Part shown: positions 35,141 to 44,019 of the stretch, piece after piece | Position numbering within the stretch: position 1 is the stretch's first letter | Layout of the letters: every line of letters starts with the position of its first letter | Source of the DNA: Paraburkholderia caribensis | GTDB lineage: Bacteria; Pseudomonadota; Gammaproteobacteria; Burkholderiales; Burkholderiaceae | NCBI RefSeq assembly: GCF_002902945.1 | Contig: NZ_CP026103.1 | Coordinates: forward strand, 1,947,335-2,011,334 | DNA: 64,000 bases | Reading direction: 5' to 3' | Translations under genes and position numbers: made by a program | The notes under the pieces: model-generated | What the model was told of the DNA's origin: nothing | Seen by the model: only the letters and a program-made list of their open reading frames with translations | The model's database searches: none

Positions 35141-35262
35141 ACAAGATCGTAATGTAGCTTCGGCCTCAGGTAGAATTTCGTCCGGCATCGACACTATGAT
35201 CGAGTGCGGTCCAGGCAGTCTTCCTGCAATCGGAATCACCTCATTCAGGTTCATCCACAGCC

Positions 35263-36255
35263 TTGAAGATCGAGCATCCGACCGACGGCCCGCCCCGGCT
35301 CCCGTGGGCTCACGACTACTTCAGCACCGCCAGCGAGTCGCCGCAGCAGCAATTGCTCGCGTGGCGGCATCGCATCGGTCATATCCTGGATGTGCCCGTT
35401 GCAAGGAGTCAGCGGGAAAGCGGCTTTCAAGGGAGCATCGACAGTTATCGCGTCGCGGATCTCGCCTTCATGGACTGCCGCACCGACGCCGTCCTGCAAA
35501 CCCGCACGGCCGCGCGAATCTCCACGGACAACGTGCGCCAGTTCGTATTCCATGTGCTCGTCGACGGCCAGATCGAGACGAAGACGGGCTTGTATCCGAA
35601 GCACGTTGCCACGCAGCTCAGGCCCGGCATTCTCGCGCTGGACATGGGCCAACCCATGCGCATGGAACGCACCGACTGCCGCTTGCTGGCGATCTTCCTG
35701 CCGCGCGACATGCTCGAATCGGTGCTACCCGAACCTGAGTCGATTCACGGCAATGTGGTCGAGTACGACTCGCCGCTCGCGCGCCTGATTCCGGGCTATC
35801 TCGCCGCGCTGTCCCAAACCGCCCAATCGGCGGATCCTGCCGGTTTCCACGATGCACTGAAAACCTGCACGATGTTGATCGCGGCCGCCTTCGGCAAGCG
35901 GTCGGGCCGCACGGGCGGTGCACGCGCGGCCGCGCGCGCCGCCGTGTTCGGCACCCTCCGGCGCTACATCGAAGCGAATCTGCACGAACCCGATCTCTCA
36001 CCCGAAAGCGTGCTGCTCGCGTCGCAGCTATCGCGCCCGACGCTCTACCGTCTGTTCGAGAGCGAGGGCGGGCTCGCAACGTATATTCGCAACCGGCGGC
36101 TGAGCCAGGCAGCGGACGAACTGCGCCGCTATCCGAACAAGGCGGTCGTCGAAATCGCGTATGGACTCGGGTTCAACAGCGCGTCCGATTTCAATCGCGC
36201 GTTCCGCCGCGCATTCGATATGTCGCCGCTCGACTACCGGATGTTCGCGCTTTAA
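35263..36255 (+). CDS. AraC-family transcriptional regulator
   Basis: A 330-residue regulator. The N-terminal two thirds form an AraC-binding-domain-like region (VADLAFMDCRTDAVLQTRTA, FVFHVLVDGQIETKTGLYP, PGILALDMGQPMRMERTDCR). The C-terminal double helix-turn-helix includes LLASQLSRPTLYRLFESEGG and VVEIAYGLGFNSASDFNRAF, RRAFDMSPLDYR. The only start giving the full family length is TTG, with no good ribosome-binding site, so the start is uncertain. It is divergent from the SnoaL-like/TetR operon and followed at 41 bp by the antiporter gene. It may regulate either neighbour. Confidence 0.87.
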   Translation: MKIEHPTDGPPRLPWAHDYFSTASESPQQQLLAWRHRIGHILDVPVARSQRESGFQGSIDSYRVADLAFMDCRTDAVLQTRTAARISTDNVRQFVFHVLVDGQIETKTGLYPKHVATQLRPGILALDMGQPMRMERTDCRLLAIFLPRDMLESVLPEPESIHGNVVEYDSPLARLIPGYLAALSQTAQSADPAGFHDALKTCTMLIAAAFGKRSGRTGGARAAARAAVFGTLRRYIEANLHEPDLSPESVLLASQLSRPTLYRLFESEGGLATYIRNRRLSQAADELRRYPNKAVVEIAYGLGFNSASDFNRAFRRAFDMSPLDYRMFAL

Positions 36256-36296
36256 CCACTCTAACGTCCCGCCACAAACGCTCAACAGGAGAAGTC

Positions 36297-37880
36297 ATGT
36301 CGGCTGTGTCGGCATTCAAGCTGGTTCTGCTCTCGCTGATTGCGATCATCGCGCTCGAACTGCTCGCGAAGCGTCTGCGGCTGCCGCCCGCAGCCGCGTT
36401 GCTGGTCGGCGGCGCCGCGATGGCGTTCATGCCCGGCCTGCCGCCCGTCGTGCTCGACCCCGACCTCGTGCTGATCGTGTTCCTCCCGCCCTTGCTGATG
36501 AATGGCGCGTACTTCTTCGTCTGGACCGACTTCAAGCGGCATCTGAAGCCGATTCTGCTGTTCGCGATCGGCGCGGTCGCGTTCACGACGTGGATAGTCG
36601 GCGTCGTCGTGCACATCGTCGTGCCAACGCTACCGTGGGCGGCCTGTTTCGCGCTCGGCGCCGTCGTCTCGCCGCCCGACGCGGTCGCGGCGAAAGCGGT
36701 GCTCGAACGGCTCTCGCTGCCGCGCCGCCTGATGGTGCTGCTCGAAGGCGAGAGCCTGCTCAACGACGCCGCCGGCCTCGTGCTGTTCCGCTTCGCCGTC
36801 GCCGCCGCGCTGACGGGCGCATTCAGCGCGTCGCATGCCGTGCTGAGCTTCGCGGGGCTGGCGGTGGGCGGCGTGGTGGTCGGATGCGTGGTCGGCTATG
36901 GCGTCGTGTGTCTGCTGCGTCTGCTCGACGACGACTATCTGGTCATCACGACCTCGGTGATCTCCGCGTGGATCAGCTACATCGCGGGCGAATTACTCGG
37001 TGTATCGAGCGTCATTTCGACTGTGACCTGCGGCATGCTGCTCGGCTGGCATCAGCACGAAGTCTTTTCCGCCACCGTGCGAACGCGCGGCACGGCGTTC
37101 TGGCAAGTCGTCGTGTTCGTGTTCGAGGCGCTCGTGTTCGTGCTGATCGGACTGTCGCTGCGCGGGGTGATGCAGCGGCTCGGCGGCATCGACAATGCGC
37201 TCGCGGCGCTCGGCCCCGCCGCGATGGCAGCCGTGATCACGGTCGTCGTTTCGCGCTGCGTGTGGACCTTCGCGCTCGAATTGGTCAACGCAATACTGCA
37301 CCGCCTGTCGCGCCGCGCGGCACCGCCTGCCGACTGGCGCTCCGCTGCCGTGGTGAGCTGGGCGGGCATGCGCGGCGTCGTAACGCTGGCGATCGCTCTT
37401 TCGCTGCCTGAAACAATGCCGGGCCGCGATCTGATTCTGTTCTCCGCGTTCGTCGTCATCCTGTTTACGGTGCTGCTGCAAGGCACGACGATCGGACTCC
37501 TGATCCGGCTCGTCAATCCCGCCAGCGATGCACACACATCGGCCCATCTGAACGAGATGCAGGCCTGGGCGCGGCTGGAGGCGGCGCAACTGGATGCGAT
37601 CAAGCCGCTCGTCTACGCGCCGGACGGCAGCGTGCTGCATCCGCGACTGCTCGAACAGTACAGCTATCGCGCGCGTTTGACCGAGGAGTTCCAGCACGCG
37701 CCGAGCTTTCCGCTGGAGGCGCGCAGAGCGCACTACGACGTCATCCTCGCCGCGATCGCCGCAGGCCGCGCTGAACTGTTGCGCCTGCATCGGAGCGGTC
37801 TGATTCACGACGATCTGCTGCACGCGATCGAACACGATCTCGACCTGCAGGAAATCTCATCCCGCCACGCCCGAGGCTAG
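36297..37880 (+). CDS. CPA1-family Na+/H+ antiporter
   Basis: A 527-residue membrane protein with about twelve helices over residues 1-415 and a cytoplasmic helical tail. CPA1 signatures are LDPDLVLIVFLPPLLMNGAY, the family's SPPDAVAAKAVLERL, LEGESLLNDAAGLVLFRFA and GMRGVVTLAIALSLP. It exchanges cytoplasmic Na+ (or K+) for protons at the inner membrane and supports pH and salt homeostasis. AGGAGAA stands 4 nt before the ATG. It follows the AraC gene by 41 bp on the same strand and could be read with it. No clear terminator follows. Confidence 0.92.
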   Translation: MSAVSAFKLVLLSLIAIIALELLAKRLRLPPAAALLVGGAAMAFMPGLPPVVLDPDLVLIVFLPPLLMNGAYFFVWTDFKRHLKPILLFAIGAVAFTTWIVGVVVHIVVPTLPWAACFALGAVVSPPDAVAAKAVLERLSLPRRLMVLLEGESLLNDAAGLVLFRFAVAAALTGAFSASHAVLSFAGLAVGGVVVGCVVGYGVVCLLRLLDDDYLVITTSVISAWISYIAGELLGVSSVISTVTCGMLLGWHQHEVFSATVRTRGTAFWQVVVFVFEALVFVLIGLSLRGVMQRLGGIDNALAALGPAAMAAVITVVVSRCVWTFALELVNAILHRLSRRAAPPADWRSAAVVSWAGMRGVVTLAIALSLPETMPGRDLILFSAFVVILFTVLLQGTTIGLLIRLVNPASDAHTSAHLNEMQAWARLEAAQLDAIKPLVYAPDGSVLHPRLLEQYSYRARLTEEFQHAPSFPLEARRAHYDVILAAIAAGRAELLRLHRSGLIHDDLLHAIEHDLDLQEISSRHARG

Positions 37881-38310
37881 ACGCGGCACGCGCATGCGGC
37901 ACCGGCGCGCGGTCGGCTCAAGTAATGACCTGACTTGCCGATATGCAATTGAGGTACCGCCTCGCCCGATTTCCTAGCCGCCGTCAGGGCCCGATATGCG
38001 TGTCGCACTCGCCGCAAGCGTCTCTTTACAGGTTTCGACCGCAACGTCACGTCATGAAAACGGGCCCTTGATTCACGGCAATCGTTTGCCGTTCGCCGCC
38101 TCGTTCATTCCCTCGCTCAAACAGCCCTGCTCTTCGATCCGAAGGGCCGCTCGCGCTCGCGCTGGCGTTCGCTGCGAAGCGCACGCGCAAGCGTTCATGG
38201 CGACGCGGCCGGTTTTCTCGCGAAGCAGGTTGCGACGGCGTTGCCTCCGACAAGCGACCGCTCGCGACTAGGTGCCGCCGATCCACTCCGAAACTGAAAG
38301 CGATTCTCAC
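37881..38310. other. Intergenic region before the solute-binding lipoprotein
   Basis: This 430-bp stretch carries the promoter of the solute-binding/c-di-GMP gene pair. Short arginine-rich frames in it lack ribosome-binding sites. I see no palindrome strong enough to name, and no hairpin with a T-tail after the antiporter gene. Confidence 0.4.
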
Positions 38311-39606
38311 GTGCGACGACTTGCGCTTGCCTCCCTGCTATCTGGCCTGGTGACTCTGATTTTTTTGTCGTTGTACGGTTGTCACCAGAAGGATTCTGCT
38401 TCGCCGGGCGCGTCCGCGCCGGCGAAGACGATCATTACCGCGCTGATCTGGGCGCCTGACTGGCCGGAACAGATGCTCCAGATCGCCGCCGAGTTCAGCA
38501 AGGAAAATCCGGACATCGGCGTGAACGTGCAGTTCATGGTCGGCAATTCGGTCGAGGCGAACATCAAGCCGCGAATCGCGTCGGGCAATCTGCCGGATCT
38601 CGTCAGTGTGAACCCGAATGCGTACTCGGCTGAACTGGCAGACCAGCACATCCTCGCCGACGTCAGCCAGACGGCAGCGTGGAGCAACATGATGGCCCCG
38701 TTGAAGGGCGACTGGACGAGCCGCCAGTCGAAAGCATTCGGCATTTCCGGCGGTGTCGCAACGGTGCTGATGTACTACAACGAAGAGATGTTCGCGAAGG
38801 CGGGAATCAGGACACTGCCGACCAACTTTCGCGAGTTCCTCGCGGTTTGCGAGCAGCTCAAGCGCGCGGGTTTCACGCCTGTCATGTGGAACGGCGGCTT
38901 TCCCAACATGCTGGGCAATGGTCCCTTCAGCTCCGGCTTCGCGAACAACGTGGTGGCGCGCGACCCCGCGTGGAAGAAGAAAATCGACGATGGCACGCTG
39001 AATCTGAACACGCCTGCCGTCGCCGATATCTTTGCCAAAATGGCGCTGCTGCCGGAACGCGGCTACGTGCAGGACGGATTCATGGCGACGGACTACGACG
39101 GCGGCATCCGCCTGTTCAAGGAAGGCAAGGTCGCGATGGCGATTCACGGCAGCTGGGCAGCCGGCCTGTTGCTGCACGGCAATCCCTTCCCGACAGGCGT
39201 CTTCATTCCGCCATGGAATGCGCCCGGCAAGCGGGTCGTGCCGATTGTCGGCAGCGAAACAGGCTTTGCCGTGTGCGAAACGCCGAACAAGGTTGCCGCC
39301 ATGCGCTTTCTCGAGTTCATCGCCGCAAAGGGTTTCGCCATTGTCCAGGCGAAGCGCCAGAACATCTCGCCGTTCAAACAGAGCGCGGGCGCGATGGCGG
39401 GAGATCCGACGATAGTCGAGTACACGAACGAAGTCAGCCGCTATCCCGTCACCGCAAGTCCGTACTACTCGGTGCTTCCGTCCAACTCCATCGAGCGCTT
39501 GCACCGCTTGATGCAGGATGTCCTGCTGAACAGAATCACGCCCAGGCAGGCAGCCCAGCTGCTGGACGCGTCCGTCAAGAATGAAGCCAAGATGCATTAC
39601 AAATGA
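38311..39606 (+). CDS. Family-1 extracellular solute-binding lipoprotein, orphan
   Basis: A 431-residue periplasmic binding protein. From the GTG start it has RRLALASLLSGLVTLIFLS, then LYG-Cys24 as lipobox, so it is a lipoprotein. The mature part matches carbohydrate-type (UgpB/MalE-like) binding proteins: ITALIWAPDWPEQMLQIAAE, GNLPDLVSVNPNAYSAELAD, GVATVLMYYNEEMFAKAGI, VAMAIHGSWAAGLLLHGNPF. A GTG 13 codons upstream is an alternative start, but it would bury the leader. No permease or ATPase gene is near. Its stop overlaps the ATG of a Cache-GGDEF-EAL protein (ATGA), so the two are translationally coupled. I infer that it acts as a ligand-sensing partner rather than a transporter component. 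Confidence 0.88.
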   Translation: MRRLALASLLSGLVTLIFLSLYGCHQKDSASPGASAPAKTIITALIWAPDWPEQMLQIAAEFSKENPDIGVNVQFMVGNSVEANIKPRIASGNLPDLVSVNPNAYSAELADQHILADVSQTAAWSNMMAPLKGDWTSRQSKAFGISGGVATVLMYYNEEMFAKAGIRTLPTNFREFLAVCEQLKRAGFTPVMWNGGFPNMLGNGPFSSGFANNVVARDPAWKKKIDDGTLNLNTPAVADIFAKMALLPERGYVQDGFMATDYDGGIRLFKEGKVAMAIHGSWAAGLLLHGNPFPTGVFIPPWNAPGKRVVPIVGSETGFAVCETPNKVAAMRFLEFIAAKGFAIVQAKRQNISPFKQSAGAMAGDPTIVEYTNEVSRYPVTASPYYSVLPSNSIERLHRLMQDVLLNRITPRQAAQLLDASVKNEAKMHYK

Positions 39607-42545
39607 GCACGATCATCGGGTCACTGCAGCGCGTGCTTGAATACCTGTCGCAGGATCTGCTGCGCCGTGTCGAAATACGTTACCGGCTGATCACCGCGTT
39701 TATCCTGCTATCGCTGTTGCCCGTGCTCATTTCGGGCTACATATCGTATGCGGAGTCGACGGCGGCCATCAAGGAGAAGGCCGAGATATTCTCGAAAGAG
39801 GTCGTCAAGCAGGTCTCGCGGAACGTCGTGCTGCGCATGGAGCAGATCGAAACGGAAAGCAGCCTCCTCGTGCTTTCCGATCAGGTTCAGTCCGCGCTGA
39901 TGAAGGTCGCGAACGGCAACGCGAAGGAACAGAACGAGGCGCGCCTCGACATGACGCGTCTATTGCTCGATCACTACGGCTCCGTCGATTTCATCAACGA
40001 GAAGTATCTGCTCGACACGCACCACCGGGTGATGGACACGCAGGCATTCGCCCAGCTGACGCGCGGCGTGATGCGTTTCGTCAAGCAGGCACCCGATCGC
40101 AACGGACGCCCGTACTGGGGCAGTTACGACAACGGCGTCGGACAGCTGAACCTCGGGATGGTGCGCGCCGTTATCGGCAAGAGCAACAACCGGCGTCTCG
40201 GCTATCTGGTGCTGGTGATTCGCCCCGAGCATTTCTCGACGATCTTCAACGATGTCGCGTTAGGCACGGGAACGCAAATCTACGTGCTCGACAGCAGCAA
40301 CAACAAGCTGATCGTGCGCGCCGACGACATGCCCGCCAGCGCGGACGCGACGGCCGAACCCGGCCTGATCGACGGAATCGCGCATAACACCGAGATGCTC
40401 GGCCAGCCGAACGGCTTCGTCAGTTTCGAAGGCAAGAATCACGCGGGCTATTTCGCGGCCTACACGCGCATTCCCGGCACGACATGGTTCGTCGTCAGCA
40501 CGATTCCGGAGAAGAAGCTGACGGCCGAGGCGCAATCCGTGCGCAACCAGATCGTGCTGGTCGGCATTTCGGGCTTTCTGCTGTCGATCTTCTTCGCCTG
40601 GTTCATCTCGCACAGCATATCGTCGCCGCTGAAGGATCTCGTGCGGAAAATGCACGACACGGGCAGCGATGCGGGCGCCGAAGAGCAGGCGCTTGCCGAA
40701 GATCACGTCGATGCCGGCGGACAGGACGAACTGGGCCGGCTCGCGCAGCGCTTCGAACGAATGCGCGGGGCGATCCGGCAGAAGATCCAGAAGATCAACG
40801 AGATCAACGCGTCGCTGGAGCAGACCGTGGTCGCACGCACGGCGGAGCTGGTCAGCCGGGAGCTGGAGTCGCGCACGCTGATCGAGAATTCGCCAGACAC
40901 GATCACGCGCTACGACCGCGATCTGCGCCGCACCTATGCGAACCCCGCTTTTTGCACGTCGGCGGGACGCACGCTTGACGAAGCGCTCGGCAAGCGGCCT
41001 TCGGAAATACCCGGCGGATCGAACGCGCTGATCTACGAGCGAAAGATCAGCGAAGCGATTTCGACGGGAAAAAGCGGGCAATTCGAGCTGCGCTGGGTCA
41101 GCAAGGACGGACAGCAACAGTGCTCGCACATTCGCCTCACGCCGGAGATCGATCCGTCGGGCAAGGTCAATTCGGTGCTCGCCGTGGGCCGCGACCTGTC
41201 GGACCGGATGGCGTTCGAAGCCGCCATCTGGAAGCAGGCCAACTTCGACACGCTGACGCAACTGCCGAACCGCCAGATGTTCCAGAACCGTCTGGAGCAG
41301 GAAGCGAAGATCGCGCAGCGCTCGGGGCACCGGATGGCCTTGATGCTGATCGATCTGGACCGGTTCAAGGAAGTCAACGATTCTCTGGGACACGATACGG
41401 GCGACACGCTGCTGATCGAAGCCGCGCGTCGAATCAGGTCGTGCGTGCGCGAAGCGGATACCGTCGCGCGTCTGGGCGGCGACGAGTTCACCGTGATCCT
41501 GCCGAATCTCGATCACGTCGGCAGCATCGAGCGGATCGCGCGGACCATCATCGACACACTGTCCGAACCGTTCACGCTCGGCCCGGACGAGGCGTTCATT
41601 TCGGCGAGCATCGGCGTCACGCTGTATCCGGACGACGCGAGCGAACTCGACGTCCTCTTCAAGAACGCCGATCAGGCGATGTACGCGGCCAAGAACGCGG
41701 GCCGCAACTGCCTCAGCTATTTCACGCAGGATTTGCAGATCGCAGCGGAGAGACGCCTGCGGCTGACCAGCGATCTGCGCGCCGCATTGCCGGGCGATCA
41801 GTTCCGGCTCTACTACCAGCCGATCGTCGATCTGACCACAGGCGACATCTACAAGGCCGAAGCGCTGGTCCGCTGGCTGCATCCCGAGCGCGGCATGATC
41901 AGCCCGCTGGACTTCATTCCATTGGCCGAAGACACGGGCCTCATCGTGCCGATCGGCGATTGGGTGTTCAGGCAGGCCGTGCAGCAGGCCAAGCATTGGC
42001 GCAACCGCTTCCATTCGCCGTTTCAGATCAGCGTCAACGTGTCGCCGGTGCAGATTCGCCAGGACAACCTGGTGTGCTCGCAATGGTCCGAGTATCTGCA
42101 TCGCGAAGGCATGCCGGGACAGAGCGTTGCCGTCGAGATCACCGAAGGGCTGCTGATGCACGCCGACCTGAAAATCGACGAAAGGCTGATGACGTTCCGC
42201 AATGCAGGCATCCGCATTTCGATCGACGACTTCGGCACGGGTTATTCATCGCTGGCGTATCTGAAGCGCTTCGAGATCGACTTTCTGAAGATCGACCGGT
42301 CCTTCGTGCAGAACCTCGGCTTCGACGCGGACAATCAGGCGCTCTGCGAGGCGATGGTCGTGCTGGCGCACAAGCTCGGGCTGAAGGTCATTGCCGAAGG
42401 CGTGGAAACCGTCGAGCAGCGCGATTTCCTGATGACCGTCGGCTGCGATTTCGCGCAAGGCTTCCTGTACTCGCCGCCGGTTCCGCCCGATCAGTTCGAA
42501 GCGCTCGTCTGGCCGCGCGTCGAAGTCAGCCCGGCAAGCAGCTGA
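39603..42545 (+). CDS. Cache-HAMP-PAS-GGDEF-EAL membrane c-di-GMP protein
   Basis: A 980-residue inner-membrane enzyme. TM1 lies at about 28-48, then a periplasmic dCache-like region (50-312), TM2 at about 316-336, HAMP 337-395 and a coiled linker. A PAS follows at about 425-545 (ENSPDTITRYDRDLRRTYAN). In the GGDEF domain, GGDEF is at 625-629 and the inhibitory RxxD (READ) at 616-619. The EAL domain has EALVRW at 753, IDDFGTGYSSLAYLKRF, LKIDRSFV and AEGVETVEQ. Both halves look catalytically intact. It overlaps the binding-protein gene by four bases. The NspS-MbaA pair of Vibrio is a known precedent for a binding protein controlling a GGDEF-EAL partner; here the binding-protein family differs. 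Confidence 0.93.
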   Translation: MSTIIGSLQRVLEYLSQDLLRRVEIRYRLITAFILLSLLPVLISGYISYAESTAAIKEKAEIFSKEVVKQVSRNVVLRMEQIETESSLLVLSDQVQSALMKVANGNAKEQNEARLDMTRLLLDHYGSVDFINEKYLLDTHHRVMDTQAFAQLTRGVMRFVKQAPDRNGRPYWGSYDNGVGQLNLGMVRAVIGKSNNRRLGYLVLVIRPEHFSTIFNDVALGTGTQIYVLDSSNNKLIVRADDMPASADATAEPGLIDGIAHNTEMLGQPNGFVSFEGKNHAGYFAAYTRIPGTTWFVVSTIPEKKLTAEAQSVRNQIVLVGISGFLLSIFFAWFISHSISSPLKDLVRKMHDTGSDAGAEEQALAEDHVDAGGQDELGRLAQRFERMRGAIRQKIQKINEINASLEQTVVARTAELVSRELESRTLIENSPDTITRYDRDLRRTYANPAFCTSAGRTLDEALGKRPSEIPGGSNALIYERKISEAISTGKSGQFELRWVSKDGQQQCSHIRLTPEIDPSGKVNSVLAVGRDLSDRMAFEAAIWKQANFDTLTQLPNRQMFQNRLEQEAKIAQRSGHRMALMLIDLDRFKEVNDSLGHDTGDTLLIEAARRIRSCVREADTVARLGGDEFTVILPNLDHVGSIERIARTIIDTLSEPFTLGPDEAFISASIGVTLYPDDASELDVLFKNADQAMYAAKNAGRNCLSYFTQDLQIAAERRLRLTSDLRAALPGDQFRLYYQPIVDLTTGDIYKAEALVRWLHPERGMISPLDFIPLAEDTGLIVPIGDWVFRQAVQQAKHWRNRFHSPFQISVNVSPVQIRQDNLVCSQWSEYLHREGMPGQSVAVEITEGLLMHADLKIDERLMTFRNAGIRISIDDFGTGYSSLAYLKRFEIDFLKIDRSFVQNLGFDADNQALCEAMVVLAHKLGLKVIAEGVETVEQRDFLMTVGCDFAQGFLYSPPVPPDQFEALVWPRVEVSPASS

Positions 42546-42569
42546 GGCGCGCCGCCGGGGCGCGCCTCA
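42543..42569. terminator. Hairpin between convergent genes
   Basis: A perfect 11-bp stem, TGAGGCGCGCC / GGCGCGCCTCA, with a five-base loop; the stop codon of the GGDEF-EAL gene is part of the stem. ATT follows on the plus strand. It probably ends transcription from both the c-di-GMP gene and the convergent DUF4410 gene. Confidence 0.65.
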
Positions 42570-43283
42570 TTGCTGCGGCGCGGCTGCGGCGCGCGGCTTC
42601 ATGCGCGCCTGCACGGCATCCGCTACCTGCCCGGCAACCTGTTTGATATCGGCCTGCTGGTCGTGGCCCGCCATCACGTAGCGTGCGGCCGCTGCATACG
42701 GATTGAGCTTGACGATCGCGCCGGGAACGTGCCCGTCCGCCTGCCCTTCGACTGTTTGATAGAGCGGCGCGGGCGATTCATTGGGCAAGGGATCGATGGC
42801 GACCGCCAGTTCGATCTTGCCCTGTCCCGCGCCGAAGCCCACGACGGCGCGCCGCACGCGATTGCCTTCGTCCACGCTCACGAATACGCCGCGCACCAGC
42901 CAACCCTGCGCGGGAAGCGGCGCGTCGCCGGGAAGACGGCGTGCGTCGATGCCGTCGCGCTGCAAATCGGCGACGAGCGTTTCCGACATCTTCGCGACCA
43001 GTTCCTGCGCTTTCTTCTGCGGGTCCTGCTCCGACAGATGCAGCGGCGACAGGCTGCCCGCGAGGCGTCGCGCGCGGCTCAGGCGGCTCTGGTCGGGTGT
43101 GATGTCGGCGGCATCGAGTTCGAAGTCCGACACGTAGACGACGGGCGCCGGGGCGCCCGGCGCGCCGCCTTGCTGCGCGAGCGCGACGGACGCGAACGCG
43201 AACACGAACGCAAACGCAAACGCAGACGCGAACACGCCAGGCCAGAACGCTGCAGCCGGGCATTTCCACCATCGATTGTTCAT
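42567..43283 (-). CDS. Exported DUF4410-like protein with repeat-encoded signal peptide
   Basis: A 238-residue secreted protein. The leader is unusual: the hydrophobic core is built from alternating Phe-Ala (VFASAFAFAFVFAFASVALA) and is encoded by imperfect hexanucleotide repeats. The mature part resembles DUF4410 proteins: APVVYVSDFELDAADITPDQ, LVAKMSETLVADLQRDGIDA, GWLVRGVFVSVDEGNRVRRA, VVGFGAGQGKIELAVAID. These are predicted periplasmic or lipoprotein-like proteins of unknown function. AGGAGA lies 6 nt before the chosen ATG; an upstream extension of the frame is not protein-like. It is convergent to the GGDEF-EAL gene and divergent from the molybdenum hydroxylase operon. Confidence 0.8.
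   Translation of the reverse strand: MNNRWWKCPAAAFWPGVFASAFAFAFVFAFASVALAQQGGAPGAPAPVVYVSDFELDAADITPDQSRLSRARRLAGSLSPLHLSEQDPQKKAQELVAKMSETLVADLQRDGIDARRLPGDAPLPAQGWLVRGVFVSVDEGNRVRRAVVGFGAGQGKIELAVAIDPLPNESPAPLYQTVEGQADGHVPGAIVKLNPYAAAARYVMAGHDQQADIKQVAGQVADAVQARMKPRAAAAPQQ
43191..43232. repeat. Imperfect hexanucleotide tandem repeat (CGCGAA-like, 7 units)
   Basis: Seven consecutive units of C-(G/A)-C-(G/A)-(A/G)-A form: three exact CGCGAA, two CGCAAA, one CACGAA and one CGCAGA. On the minus strand they code for the Phe-Ala/Phe-Val alternation of the DUF4410 signal peptide. Gain or loss of a unit would change the leader by two residues without a frameshift. Confidence 0.75.
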
Positions 43284-43554
43284 CGCTGTCTCCTGATCGC
43301 GGCCGTCGTGCGGAAACTGTTTGCGCCAGAGACGAATATACGCCGCCCGCCTCCGGGCGGCCGACACGGGCGCTTCGACGACCCGGCGATGCCCACAGGA
43401 TTAGGCAAGACTTCCGGAGTTTTCGAACAGCAGAAACGGCCGCTTTGAGCCACACTCCGACACGTTCGCATTACTTCGTCATCGCTGCGCATGCCGCAAG
43501 CGCGAACGCGGGCAACCGTGTAAAACCAGAACCCGAACCTACTCGGAGTCATCG

Positions 43555-44016
43555 ATGTCCACCACTTTGATTCTCAACGGCAAGTCCACGACGCTGGATG
43601 CCGATCCCAACATGCCGCTGCTCTGGGCCATCCGCGAGGTCGCCGGTCTGCATGGAACGAAGTTCGGCTGCGGCATGGCGCAATGCGGCGCGTGCACCGT
43701 TCATCTCGAAGGCCAGCCCATCCGCTCCTGCATCACGCCCCTCGCGGCTGTCGAAGGCCGTCACATCACGACGATCGAAGGCTTGCAGGGCAAGCCGGCC
43801 AAGGCCGTGCAGGCCGCCTGGGTAAAGCTGCAAGTGCCGCAGTGCGGCTACTGTCAGTCCGGGCAGATCATGTCGGCCGCCGCGCTGCTCGCGCAAAACG
43901 CCAAGCCGTCCGACGCCGATATCGACGCGGCGATGAGCGGCAACATCTGCCGCTGTGCGACCTACACGCGCATTCGCGCGGCGATTCACGACGCCGCCGA
44001 TTCGATGGGAGCGTAA
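43555..44016 (+). CDS. Molybdenum hydroxylase [2Fe-2S] subunit (IorA-like)
   Basis: A 153-residue two-domain iron-sulfur protein. The plant-ferredoxin-type cluster ligands are in FGCGMAQCGACTVHLEGQPI with a fourth Cys in RSCITPL. The helical second cluster domain has PQCGYCQSGQIM and GNICRCATYTRIRAAI. This is the small subunit of xanthine-oxidase-family enzymes such as isoquinoline 1-oxidoreductase. It passes electrons from the molybdenum site. GGAG stands 6-8 nt before the ATG. The catalytic subunit follows after 3 bp. It has no export signal of its own and presumably travels with the Tat-dependent large subunit. Confidence 0.93.
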   Translation: MSTTLILNGKSTTLDADPNMPLLWAIREVAGLHGTKFGCGMAQCGACTVHLEGQPIRSCITPLAAVEGRHITTIEGLQGKPAKAVQAAWVKLQVPQCGYCQSGQIMSAAALLAQNAKPSDADIDAAMSGNICRCATYTRIRAAIHDAADSMGA

Positions 44017-44019
44017 TCG

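Noticed and set aside
40260..42161. A 633-codon minus-strand frame opposite the GGDEF-EAL gene
   Set aside because: Same composition artefact; the plus strand encodes intact GGDEF and EAL domains.
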